The notes beneath the pieces were generated by a model. That model was not told the DNA's origin, searched no databases, and worked only from the letters and a program-made list of their open reading frames with translations. From Rhodocyclaceae bacterium (GTDB lineage: Bacteria > Pseudomonadota > Gammaproteobacteria > Burkholderiales > CAIKXV01), in NCBI GenBank assembly GCA_020248265.1, contig JADCHX010000013.1:1-64000 (forward strand): a stretch of 64,000 bases of DNA. The letters run 5' to 3'. Of this stretch, positions 1 to 6,306 are shown piece after piece; the stretch's first letter is position 1; each line of letters starts with the position of its first letter. The position numbers and the translations under genes are program-made.

Positions 1-1
1 T

Positions 2-49
2 CAGCTTCCCGAGTATTGGCTCGGTCGTATCCAGCAAAATGACGGCTAA
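2..49 (+). CDS. 3' end of a gene-cassette protein (partial)
   Basis: An open frame runs in from the left edge and reads QLPEYWLGRIQQNDG before a TAA that lies inside the first core box of the adjoining attC site. Two other cassette genes here, ending at 1214 and 3168, also take their TAA stop from that box, which is why I prefer this frame. The alternative frame from base 1 stops at 40-42. Too little is present to name a family. Confidence 0.4.
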   Translation, partial: QLPEYWLGRIQQNDG

Positions 50-139
50 CCTGGCGGTCGAAAAGGACGGCCTGCAAGCTGCGCTTTCAGGTTCCCTTCG
101 CGCTTCGCGCTCCGGCCGCCTCTCACCTGCACGTTAGAC
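44..139 (+). repeat. attC recombination site of an integron cassette
   Basis: The site is bounded by GGCTAAC (44-50) and GTTAGAC (133-139), matching the inverted core boxes RYYYAAC and GTTRRRY of attC sites apart from one base in the first box. The 96 bp between and including them contain imperfect internal complementarity. It follows a stop codon directly and is followed 15 bp later by the next start codon, the spacing expected of a cassette junction. Confidence 0.72.
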
Positions 140-153
140 ATTTTTGGTGGCCA

Positions 154-432
154 GTGGAATTCACACCCTCAAAAATTATTGCCACTTTCATCGCCTGCTG
201 CTACCTTGCTTTGACGATAATCACAGCTAATGGCATAACGAAAGACGTGGCAATAGGTACTCTGGGACTCTTATTCAGTCTTACACTAATATGGTTTCCA
301 GAGAAGATTGGTGATTACACAGGAATGTGGAACTTGCACCACATTAATCACAATACTCCTGCTTTTCTTGTGTCGGCCGTGGGCTGGTTTTTTCTAGTCG
401 GTGCACCTATAGTTGTCTATCTTTTGGTCTAG
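154..432 (+). CDS. small three-helix membrane protein, integron cassette ORF
   Basis: A 92-residue protein with three hydrophobic stretches, roughly residues 8-27, 32-48 and 71-92, separated by short polar loops that include an H-H-I-N-H-N segment. I do not recognise a family. It starts 15 bp after an attC site and is the only gene before the next one, so it is a single-gene cassette. Base composition is clearly richer in A and T than the host genome further right, consistent with acquisition by transfer. About 137 bp between its stop and the next attC site hold nothing I can identify. Confidence 0.6.
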   Translation: MEFTPSKIIATFIACCYLALTIITANGITKDVAIGTLGLLFSLTLIWFPEKIGDYTGMWNLHHINHNTPAFLVSAVGWFFLVGAPIVVYLLV

Positions 433-569
433 TATCGACTATCGGAGTTTGCGTTCTTTCTGTTCGTGTTTATTGTGTAGTTTTAACTTCGTCACTTTTG
501 CTATGTGTAAAGTTTCTTTTTCATCCGTGCTTGTCGTGCCAGTCATTCGTTTCATTATAGGTAAGCCCC

Positions 570-636
570 TTCTAACCCGGTGTTGCAGCGGATTGACGCA
601 TAAGGCCGCGTCAACCGCTGAGCTTATCCGTTAAGC
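570..636 (+). repeat. attC recombination site
   Basis: Bounded by TTCTAAC (570-576) and GTTAAGC (630-636). Inside, AGCGGATTGACGC pairs with GCGTCAACCGCT except for one unpaired A, the kind of extrahelical base that orients integrase on the folded bottom strand. At 67 bp it is a short '59-base element' type of site. Confidence 0.8.
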
Positions 637-691
637 ATCAATTATCTGTCGGAGCGCTACACTTCCGCATTCGATGTGAAGGAGGCCCGAG

Positions 692-910
692 ATGAGAACC
701 GACTTGATCGTTGTCGATCGAGAGATCCACAGTGGGACGCCAGTCTTTCGGGGCACGAGAGTTCCCGTCAAGACCCTGTTTGATCATCTGGAAGCGGGCG
801 ATTCCCTTGAGGTCTTCCTAGACGACTTTCCCTCGGTTAGCAGGGAACTGGCGATCGCGGTTTTGGAGCAAGCCCGCGTCGGATTGATGCCCGATGCGCA
901 TCCTGCTTGA
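692..910 (+). CDS. DUF433-family antitoxin
   Basis: A 72-residue protein with the DUF433 pattern: a beta-rich start (VVDREIHSGTPVFRGTRVPV) followed by helices containing a short helix-turn-helix-like segment. DUF433 proteins are usually small antitoxins encoded just before PIN-like DUF5615 toxins, which is the arrangement here: the toxin starts at 894, inside this gene, so the two are translationally coupled by a 17-bp overlap. A good ribosome site (AAGGAGG at 679-685) precedes the ATG. The pair occupies one integron cassette, and toxin-antitoxin modules are thought to stabilise such arrays. The antitoxin role is inferred from the family and arrangement. Confidence 0.82.
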   Translation: MRTDLIVVDREIHSGTPVFRGTRVPVKTLFDHLEAGDSLEVFLDDFPSVSRELAIAVLEQARVGLMPDAHPA

Positions 911-1214
911 CGAGGACATTCCGCGCCGGCTCGGCGCCCTGATTCTTGGGCACGAGGTGACGACGGTTCAGCGCTGCGGTTGGGCAGGAATTAAGAATGG
1001 GAAGCTCCTTGCCTTGGCTGCAGACACGTTCGATGTCTTCGTGACCATGGACCAGAACCTCGAGTACCAGCAGAACCTACAGACCCTGCCTATCGCTGTG
1101 CTGGTCGCAGAAGCAGTCAGCAATCGCATTGAGCACCTGTCGCCGCTGGTGCCAAGTATCTTGCGGGAACTTAGCCAGATCCCACCATGCACTCTGCGCC
1201 GGATTGATGCCTAA
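894..1214 (+). CDS. DUF5615 PIN-like toxin
   Basis: A 106-residue protein beginning MRILLDEDIPRRL, with the early Asp-Glu-Asp cluster of the PIN-like DUF5615 family, then 'TMDQNLEYQQN', where the second acidic patch of the PIN fold is expected. These acidic residues coordinate metal in PIN nucleases, so the likely role is an RNase toxin neutralised by the preceding DUF433 protein. Its TAA stop falls inside the core box of the attC site at 1209-1269, so the gene fills the cassette to its end. Nuclease activity is inferred from the fold family. Confidence 0.82.
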   Translation: MRILLDEDIPRRLGALILGHEVTTVQRCGWAGIKNGKLLALAADTFDVFVTMDQNLEYQQNLQTLPIAVLVAEAVSNRIEHLSPLVPSILRELSQIPPCTLRRIDA

Positions 1215-1269
1215 CCCGACGTTGGAACGGGGCGCCGCTGGTGGCGTATGCTCAACTCCATCGTTAAGC
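1209..1269 (+). repeat. attC recombination site
   Basis: Canonical boxes GCCTAAC (1209-1215) and GTTAAGC (1263-1269) enclose a 61-bp site. It supplies the stop codon of the DUF5615 toxin and separates the two toxin-antitoxin cassettes. Confidence 0.85.
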
Positions 1270-1321
1270 CGCACAATCCTCGAGCGCGCTGGGTAGACGG
1301 GATAGGACACAGCAGCGATCA

Positions 1322-1337
1322 GATTGTATGTACAATC
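1322..1337. promoter_or_regulatory. palindromic operator before brnTA
   Basis: GATTGTA-TG-TACAATC is a perfect 7-bp inverted repeat with a 2-bp centre, ending 6 bp before the brnT start codon. BrnA-type antitoxins are ribbon-helix-helix repressors that bind palindromes over their own promoter, so this is the likely autoregulatory operator and probably overlaps the -10 region. Its closeness to the ATG leaves no room for a normal ribosome site, suggesting a very short leader or leaderless message. Confidence 0.7.
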
Positions 1338-1343
1338 TATGGC

Positions 1344-1622
1344 ATGCGTGTCCACTTCGATCCCGAAAAGAACGAGCGGAACATACGAGAGCGCGGGCTT
1401 TCGTTCGAGTTTGCGAGAGACTTCAGCTTCGATTCGGCCCTTGTTCTGGTCGATGATCGGCGGGAATACGGAGAAACGCGCTACGTTGCGCTTGGCTATC
1501 TTGCCGAGCGATTGCATGTTCTTTGCTTTACTGAAGCGATCGACGGAATCCGCGTCATCAGCTTCCGGAAAGCAAACCCTCGTGAGGTTGCTCGCTATGC
1601 CAAGGTCCAAGCCTCTCGTTGA
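1344..1622 (+). CDS. brnT: BrnT-family ribonuclease toxin
   Basis: A 92-residue protein starting MRVHFDPEKNERNIRERGLS, the typical BrnT opening (FDPxKxxxNxxKHGxxF). The middle has an Arg-Glu-Tyr-Gly-Glu-Thr-Arg segment where known BrnT proteins carry the residues of the RelE-like RNase site, and the end is the usual ISFRKANPREVARY. I chose the ATG at 1344 because the frame's earlier ATG at 1248 lies within the attC site and would add 32 residues unlike the family. The gene overlaps brnA by 26 bp. Role: translation-dependent RNA cleavage, held in check by BrnA. Confidence 0.88.
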   Translation: MRVHFDPEKNERNIRERGLSFEFARDFSFDSALVLVDDRREYGETRYVALGYLAERLHVLCFTEAIDGIRVISFRKANPREVARYAKVQASR

Positions 1623-1884
1623 TGCAGGTGGCGAAGTCCGAGAGATCAAGGCCGCTGATCTCCAGTCGTTCCGTCCGGCGGCTGAGGCTCTGCCTGCCTC
1701 ATTGCGGCTGAAGGTAGGGGTGCGCGGTGCGCAGAAAGCACCTGTCAAGGAACGCATCACAATCCGGTTATCGCCCGATGTCGTGCAGCGCTTCCGCGCT
1801 ACCGGTGATGGTTGGCAAACCAGAGTCGACGCTGCGCTTCAGGACTGGCTGAAGACCCACAAGCCAGCAAAAGTGGGGCGGTGA
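1597..1884 (+). CDS. brnA: BrnA-family antitoxin / repressor
   Basis: A 95-residue protein whose C-terminal third (ITIRLSPDVVQRFRATGDGW, then QTRVDAALQDWLKTH) is the ribbon-helix-helix DNA-binding domain of BrnA antitoxins; the N-terminal part wraps the toxin in known complexes. The start at 1597 lies inside brnT, giving coupled translation. It should both neutralise BrnT and repress the operon through the palindrome at 1322-1337. The last 110 bp of the gene are duplicated at 2584-2705. Confidence 0.87.
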   Translation: MPRSKPLVDAGGEVREIKAADLQSFRPAAEALPASLRLKVGVRGAQKAPVKERITIRLSPDVVQRFRATGDGWQTRVDAALQDWLKTHKPAKVGR

Positions 1885-1891
1885 ACGTGCG

Positions 1892-2005
1892 GCCTGACCT
1901 GGCGTTCGAGAGGACCTGCGCCAGCGTCGCCCGGCGAGCCGACCCCCGCTATTTTTCGTCTCGCGGGGCGCCGCTGGCTCCGGCCTCTCAACTCGCACGT
2001 TAGGC
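1892..2005 (+). repeat. probable attC site (longer, one imperfect box)
   Basis: GCCTGAC (1892-1898) and GTTAGGC (1999-2005) are complementary core boxes with one mismatch. The 114-bp interior is GC-rich and partly self-complementary (CCGGCGAGC and GCGGGGCGCCGCTGG regions). It sits 7 bp after brnA and 10 bp before the next ATG. Confidence 0.62.
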
Positions 2006-2015
2006 CTCACACCGC

Positions 2016-2501
2016 ATGAGAGTCCCCACTCAAGTTCGCCGCCGGCTACCGCGGCTCCGAAATCGTCGCACCCGGACACGAGAGGCGCCCACGCTCGTAC
2101 GAAGTACATGGCCTTTTCGCTACGATGCCTGCTTGCGTCTTGGGGGTCTTGGCGACGTTCAAGAGACAGTTTTCGAACTGACTGGACTGAGCGCATCTCA
2201 CGCGCATCGCAAGGGCGATCCTTTTGGTCGGCGCGGCTCGGTCCGAAAAGAAGATCTTTGGCTTCTTGAATCCCCTTTGGGTGAGCGCGCGAGCCACGAC
2301 GAACATCTCCAGTGGCTGTGGAATCAGATCAAGCCGCACCACCAGCAGTTTCAAGAACTTTTGCAATGCGCGGCCTGGGCTGACATCTGCCTTGGCTGTC
2401 TCTCTGAGAGTCCCTATCCGGTCCTCTCGGTGGATCCCGGGTCTCTCCATATCGTTCGCGAGCTTAATCTCGCTCTTTCGTTTAACTTTACGACGGTCTA
2501 G
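2016..2501 (+). CDS. DUF4279-domain protein, integron cassette ORF
   Basis: A 161-residue protein. From about residue 36 it has the DUF4279 pattern: YDACLRLGG, then a helix (VQETVFELTGLSAS), then HRKGDP and a tryptophan-containing strand (LWLLESPLGE). The first 30 residues are Arg-rich and unlike the family, so translation may really begin later, although I see no better ATG or GTG. DUF4279 proteins are small and uncharacterised; some sit beside toxins as possible immunity proteins, but nothing here proves that. The downstream attC site is broken: only GCCTAGC at 2529-2535 remains. Confidence 0.6.
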   Translation: MRVPTQVRRRLPRLRNRRTRTREAPTLVRSTWPFRYDACLRLGGLGDVQETVFELTGLSASHAHRKGDPFGRRGSVRKEDLWLLESPLGERASHDEHLQWLWNQIKPHHQQFQELLQCAAWADICLGCLSESPYPVLSVDPGSLHIVRELNLALSFNFTTV

Positions 2502-2583
2502 GTCATACCCCTCACCGCCGCGAATGAGGCCTAGCCGCTCGTTCAACCGGACGCGCTATGGCAGGCCGTTCATTTCGTACATT

Positions 2584-2705
2584 GATGTCGTGCAGCGCTT
2601 CCGCGCTACCGGTGATGGTTGGCAAACCAGAGTCGACGCTGCGCTTCAGGGCTGGCTGAAGACCCACAAGCCAGCAAAAGCGGTGAACGTGCGACCTGGC
2701 GTTCC
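2584..2705 (+). pseudogene. duplicated 3' fragment of brnA with start of its attC site
   Basis: This segment repeats 1777-1908 almost base for base: the last third of brnA, its stop region and the first bases of the following attC site. The copy differs by one substitution (Asp to Gly codon) and a 5-bp deletion near the end of brnA. The frame encodes the whole ribbon-helix-helix core and could be read from an ATG at 2524, giving a 66-residue protein, but with no toxin beside it. It is best read as debris of recombination between cassettes, inserted in front of the gene at 2734. Confidence 0.75.
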
Positions 2706-2733
2706 ACCGCTCAACTCTGCGTGAGGCAGTACG

Positions 2734-3168
2734 ATGAACGCTGTGGACACTTTAGAGATTGCAAAGGGCGCATTCGAGCGTGTTCGCGAGGCGTTTCCGA
2801 GCCTCGAAGTGGTGGAAGACACAGCAACCCAAGTTGATGTAAGTCTCGACATCCCGGTTCAGCCGGGAATGAAGCATCACGTGCACTTGAACCTTCAGAA
2901 CATCGACGAGCTTCATTTCAATGTGGGGTCGTTCTGGCTGGCGTGGTTTCCTTGCACTGATTCAGCGAACGTCGAATACTATGTTGAAGCTGTGACTGGC
3001 TTCATCTCCGGCCGCCTTCGCGTTCTCGAGCATTACCGGGGCAAGCGATGCATCAAGGCGGAACTTCAAGCGCCCGCCAACGGAGGATGGAACACGATCG
3101 GAACCACGACTAGGCTTTCCCTTCCAATCCCATCGCGCATTGAGCAGCGGGTAATCAGCAATGCCTAA
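2734..3168 (+). CDS. uncharacterised cassette protein
   Basis: A 144-residue soluble protein with no signal peptide or membrane segment. It begins with an acidic helix (TLEIAKGAFERVREAFPSLE), then alternating strands rich in His, Asn and aromatic residues (HHVHLNLQNIDELHFNVGSF), and resembles ligand-sensing or immunity-type small proteins in composition only. I do not recognise a family. The TAA stop is inside the core box of the attC site at 3163-3234, so this is a complete cassette at its 3' end; its 5' flank is the brnA fragment. Confidence 0.6.
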   Translation: MNAVDTLEIAKGAFERVREAFPSLEVVEDTATQVDVSLDIPVQPGMKHHVHLNLQNIDELHFNVGSFWLAWFPCTDSANVEYYVEAVTGFISGRLRVLEHYRGKRCIKAELQAPANGGWNTIGTTTRLSLPIPSRIEQRVISNA

Positions 3169-3234
3169 CTGTTCGTTCGAGCCGACCGCTTCCGCCCTGC
3201 GGCGTCCCGCTGCGGCTCACCTCAGACGTTAAGC
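3163..3234 (+). repeat. attC recombination site
   Basis: Canonical boxes GCCTAAC (3163-3169) and GTTAAGC (3228-3234). The interior begins TGTTCGTTCGAGCC, the usual sequence after the first box of many attC sites, and GAGCC pairs with GGCTC further on. Total length 72 bp. Confidence 0.88.
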
Positions 3235-3241
3235 GCTGCAT

Positions 3242-3958
3242 ATGGACAAGCCGCTGTCCTACCAACTCCTTGCGGATGCAGTGCTGCTTCTGCATTTCGC
3301 CGTCGTGTTGTTCGTTGTCGGGGGCTTGGCCGCTGTCGTCGTCGGGAATCTGCGAGCATGGCGCTGGGTAAACAGCCTTTGGTTTCGGCTTGCGCACCTT
3401 GCCGCCATCGGTGTCGTCGTTGTTCAGTCCTTACTCGGCAAGCTGTGTCCACTCACCGTTCTGGAGTCGTGGTTGCGCGAAAGAGCAGGAGCGTCGGCCT
3501 ACACAACGAGTTTCATTGAAAACTGGGTTCAGCGAGTTCTCTTCTACGAGGCGCCGTTCTGGGTCTTCACTCTGAGCTACATGGTCTTTGGCTTGTTGGT
3601 CGTTGTAGCCTGGTGGCGCTATCCGCCGCGCATGAGGTCACAACATCGCCAAGCGAGCACCGCCGACAGGGCGCCGTCCTCAGCACTCAGCAATGCCTTG
3701 ATTCCAATGCTCGAACAATCCTTCACGCACGTGCCGATGCGACTTCACCCAAACGCTCGTACGCTCGCAGTGTTCACGCCCAACCATCTCGAGATTGACG
3801 AGGTAGCCATACTGGATGACGGGGACGAATTGACTGTCAATCTAGGTAACTACGGATCACATATTCACTTCAGAAACGACGATGACTCGCTCTCCGACTC
3901 AGCAAAGGCACACGATGTAGCGCAGCAGTGCGTCAATTTCCTGCGTGAGCTTTTCTAG
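3242..3958 (+). CDS. DUF2784 membrane protein fused to a C-terminal soluble domain
   Basis: A 238-residue protein. Residues 1-125 are a DUF2784 membrane domain with four hydrophobic helices, marked by LLHFAVVLFVVGG, 'LLGKLCPLTVLESWLRERAG' and SFIENWVQRVLFYE. After a polar linker (about 132-155) comes an 85-residue domain with THVPMRLHP, a beta-rich core and a C-terminal helix (DVAQQCVNFLREL) that I cannot name. DUF2784 proteins are normally about 120-130 residues, so this is a fusion, perhaps of two cassette ORFs. It starts 8 bp after an attC site. Its last 69 bp belong to a repeat that recurs at 4861. Confidence 0.68.
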   Translation: MDKPLSYQLLADAVLLLHFAVVLFVVGGLAAVVVGNLRAWRWVNSLWFRLAHLAAIGVVVVQSLLGKLCPLTVLESWLRERAGASAYTTSFIENWVQRVLFYEAPFWVFTLSYMVFGLLVVVAWWRYPPRMRSQHRQASTADRAPSSALSNALIPMLEQSFTHVPMRLHPNARTLAVFTPNHLEIDEVAILDDGDELTVNLGNYGSHIHFRNDDDSLSDSAKAHDVAQQCVNFLRELF

Positions 3959-4036
3959 CTGACGAGATCGAGTATGACCGCCGCGGGTTATTCACGGATT
4001 CGAAAGGCTTCGCAGTCACCAACGTTTCTTCTCTGT
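3890..4036 (+). repeat. long direct repeat, copy A (147 bp)
   Basis: This stretch covers the end of the DUF2784-fusion gene and the following non-coding bases and recurs at 4861-5005 with scattered mismatches. Both copies end in CACCAACGTTTCTTCTCTGT directly before a new gene. No attC core boxes could be found in it. Confidence 0.75.
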
Positions 4037-4079
4037 GACATCCGACTTTCTTGCCACACTAGCGACCAGAGAATTGCTC

Positions 4080-4736
4080 ATGAATCTTGCACGACACACG
4101 GCCCTACTGCTTGCGATGTTTGTCTCTCAGTTGGCCGCAGCCCAATCCAACTCAGCGTGGACGGTTGCGCCAAGAGTTGTCGTGATTGCCTCTAGTGCGA
4201 GCGATCCTCGACTCGATCAAGTCGATGCTGCAATCGCATACTGGAACAGGGTGTTCGAGGACATCGGTTCCGGCTTTCGCCTGAACCCGCCTGAACGCGT
4301 TATCGGCTCGCCACCAGAGGCCGCTTTGCAGGAGCGCAGCAAGCAGGTTTTGGAGGGGAGAGCTTCACCGTTCAACCTGCCCTCCGCGCTCAAGGACCTA
4401 CCTGGAGATCTACGCATCGTGCTGGGTGACTCCAGCTTCGTTTCATTTGCTGGGCCGTTCGATTCGCAACGCCGCCGAACACTGGGCATCAGAAGTGCGA
4501 CCGCGCCACCTCTCAGCCTTCCGAATGTTGCTGTGAACCTGATTGCACACGAGCTAGGGCACGCAATTGGCCTGGGACACAACAGCGACTTCACCGCTCT
4601 CATGTGTGGGCGACCCGCCAGTTGTCGGCCAAACATCTATCAGTCCAACGAGCCACGACTCTTCCCGTTGCTTGAATCCGAGCGAGCTGAGCTGCTGGCA
4701 ATGTATCCGCCCGACTGGCGCCCGAAGAAGCCATAG
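4080..4736 (+). CDS. secreted zinc metalloprotease of the metzincin type
   Basis: A 218-residue protein from this ATG. It opens with a signal peptide (MNLARHTALLLAMFVSQLAA, probable cleavage after AAA), followed by a mature domain. The zinc-binding site HELGHAIGLGHN is seen at about residues 160-171, then a Met 9 residues later in LMCGRP, a plausible Met-turn. This is the HExxHxxGxxH signature of matrixin/pappalysin-like peptidases. The frame has an earlier possible start at 4035, but only the start at 4080 places the signal peptide at the N terminus. The mature protein should be exported; its substrate is unknown. It lies just after repeat copy A. Confidence 0.78.
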   Translation: MNLARHTALLLAMFVSQLAAAQSNSAWTVAPRVVVIASSASDPRLDQVDAAIAYWNRVFEDIGSGFRLNPPERVIGSPPEAALQERSKQVLEGRASPFNLPSALKDLPGDLRIVLGDSSFVSFAGPFDSQRRRTLGIRSATAPPLSLPNVAVNLIAHELGHAIGLGHNSDFTALMCGRPASCRPNIYQSNEPRLFPLLESERAELLAMYPPDWRPKKP

Positions 4737-4860
4737 GCCCCTTCGGAACAGTGACGCCTTTGTCTATCTCTTTAGAAACATCGGTCAAGCGACTGATGAT
4801 CTGGGGTCTTTTCAGGCGGGTTGCGGAGCGGCGACGACTTGCATGCCCAGGTTACTGGTG

Positions 4861-5005
4861 CTCTCCAACTCAGCAAAGGCACACGATATAGCGCGGTAGT
4901 GCGTCATTTTCCTGCGGGGTTTTCTAGCCGACGAGATCAAGTATGGCAGCCGCGGTTCTTTCGCAGATTCGTAGGGCGTCGCAATCACCAACGTTTCTTC
5001 TCTGT
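4861..5005 (+). repeat. long direct repeat, copy B (145 bp)
   Basis: Diverged copy of 3890-4036. It keeps the end of the reading frame (NSAKAHDIAR, then a premature stop) and the non-coding tail, and lies directly in front of the GFA-type pseudogene. The 124 bp between the protease stop and this repeat hold nothing I can identify. Confidence 0.75.
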
Positions 5006-5012
5006 CGTTTCA

Positions 5013-5459
5013 ATGAAACCCAAGCACTACGAAGGCGGCTGCATCTGCGGCCACATCCGATTTCGGGTAACCGGCGAGCCGGGGAGGCCCCATACGTGTT
5101 CGTGCGAGAGTTGCCGCAAGCATTCGGGCTCTCTCACACTCACGTGGGTGGAGTTCCCCGCGCAGAGCGTTGAGTGGATCGGTCCCGGCGGCAAGCCTTC
5201 GGCTTGGCGCTCTTCTTCGTACTCCTGCCGAGCCGTTCTGCAGCGCTTGCGGCAGCACCATCGGCGCGATCGACGACGAGCAAACCGTCGCAATTGCCAC
5301 AGGTGCCCTTGACAAGCCGAACCTGAAGGAATTTGCACCAAGGCATCATTCATACACTTCTCGTCGCCCAAGGTGGTGGCACGTGAAGTCAGACCACGAG
5401 TCTGGCGGCGAAAGTTGAGTATGGGTTGGGCAGGCTCTTGGCAATGTCTCCCACGCTGA
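5013..5459 (+). pseudogene. GFA-family (glutathione-dependent formaldehyde-activating enzyme-like) gene with two frameshifts
   Basis: The first 65 codons read MKPKHYEGGCICGHIRFRVT and CSCESCRKHSGS, the zinc-binding start of GFA (Mss4-like) proteins. Near 5230 the match moves to the +1 frame (EPFCSACGSTIGAID), giving the second Cys pair, and near 5340 it returns to the original frame (FIHFSSPKVVAREVRP). Two compensating indels within about 110 bp therefore break the gene, unless they are assembly errors. GFA-family proteins bind zinc through Cys pairs; most are of unknown substrate. The 5' flank is repeat copy B. Confidence 0.7.
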
Positions 5460-5499
5460 CCCGACGTCCTTCAGAGCCTCCGACCTTGATCCACCCCGC

Positions 5500-6222
5500 T
5501 TGGAACTGATCCTCGTCCTTGCCGTCGGCCTGGTGGCAGGCACGATCAGCGGTATCGTCGGCACCGGCGCGTCGCTGATCCTGATGCCGATCCTGGTGGT
5601 CTGTTTCGGTCCGCAGCAGGCGGTGCCGGTCATGGCGATCGCCGCGGTGCTGGGAAACATCGGCAAGGTGCTCGCGTGGTGGCGCGTGGTCGACTGGCGC
5701 GCCTGCGGGGCCTACAGCGCGACCGCCGTGCCGTGCGCGATCCTGGGCGTGAAGACGCTGCTCGCGGTGCCGCCGCGGGCGATCGAGGTCGCGCTCGGTG
5801 CTTTCTTCATCGCGATGGTGCCGGCGCGGCGCTGGTTCCACCGGCGGCGGCTTCACCTGTCGCACCGGGACCTCGCGCTGCTCGGTGCGCCGGTGGGCTT
5901 CCTGACCGGCATTGTCGTGTCGACCGGGCCGATACAGGTGCCGATCTTCATCGGCGCCGGGCTGGAGAAGGGCGCGTTCATCGCCACCGAGGCGGCGGCA
6001 TCGTGCATCGTCTACTTCACGAAGGTGCTGGCCTTCGGCATGGCGGATGCGCTGGGCGCAGATACGATCCTGAAGGGGCTGGCCGTCGGCGGTTCGATGA
6101 TGGCTGGCGCGTTCGTCTCGCGGCGTATCCTGCAGCGGATGACGCCGCACGAGTTCAGGCATCTGATCGATGCGTTGATGATCGTGTCTGGCCTATCGAT
6201 GTTCTGGGTGGCGTTCCGATGA
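5500..6222 (+). CDS. TauE/SafE-family membrane exporter
   Basis: A 240-residue integral membrane protein with about seven or eight hydrophobic segments. It begins LVLAVGLVAGTISGIVGTGASLILMP, the Gly-rich first helix typical of TauE/SafE anion exporters, and the repeat of that motif appears after residue 125 (LGAPVGFLTGIVVSTGPIQVP). Members export sulfite, sulfoacetate or similar anions. The first codon is TTG; no ATG or GTG precedes it in frame within reach, so the true start is uncertain. It stands alone, between the cassette array and a minus-strand Bug gene, and marks the start of the high-GC host sequence. Confidence 0.75.
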   Translation: MELILVLAVGLVAGTISGIVGTGASLILMPILVVCFGPQQAVPVMAIAAVLGNIGKVLAWWRVVDWRACGAYSATAVPCAILGVKTLLAVPPRAIEVALGAFFIAMVPARRWFHRRRLHLSHRDLALLGAPVGFLTGIVVSTGPIQVPIFIGAGLEKGAFIATEAAASCIVYFTKVLAFGMADALGADTILKGLAVGGSMMAGAFVSRRILQRMTPHEFRHLIDALMIVSGLSMFWVAFR

Positions 6223-6306
6223 CGGCCAGCGTCCACCCCCTTCGCAGCGACCCAGGCGAAGCGCATCGAGGAGCCGGCGCGCTGGGCGTCTGACCGCGCC
6301 TACGCA

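Noticed and set aside
1248-1343. N-terminal extension of brnT from the ATG at 1248
   Set aside because: The first bases lie inside the attC site, the extra 32 residues are unlike BrnT, and the operator palindrome would then be inside the gene.
3163-3234. Reading the GC-rich hairpin as a transcription terminator
   Set aside because: The core boxes GCCTAAC and GTTAAGC and the stop codon in the first box identify it as attC.
3890-4036. Degenerate attC site within repeat copy A
   Set aside because: No pair of boxes fitting RYYYAAC and GTTRRRY was found in either copy.
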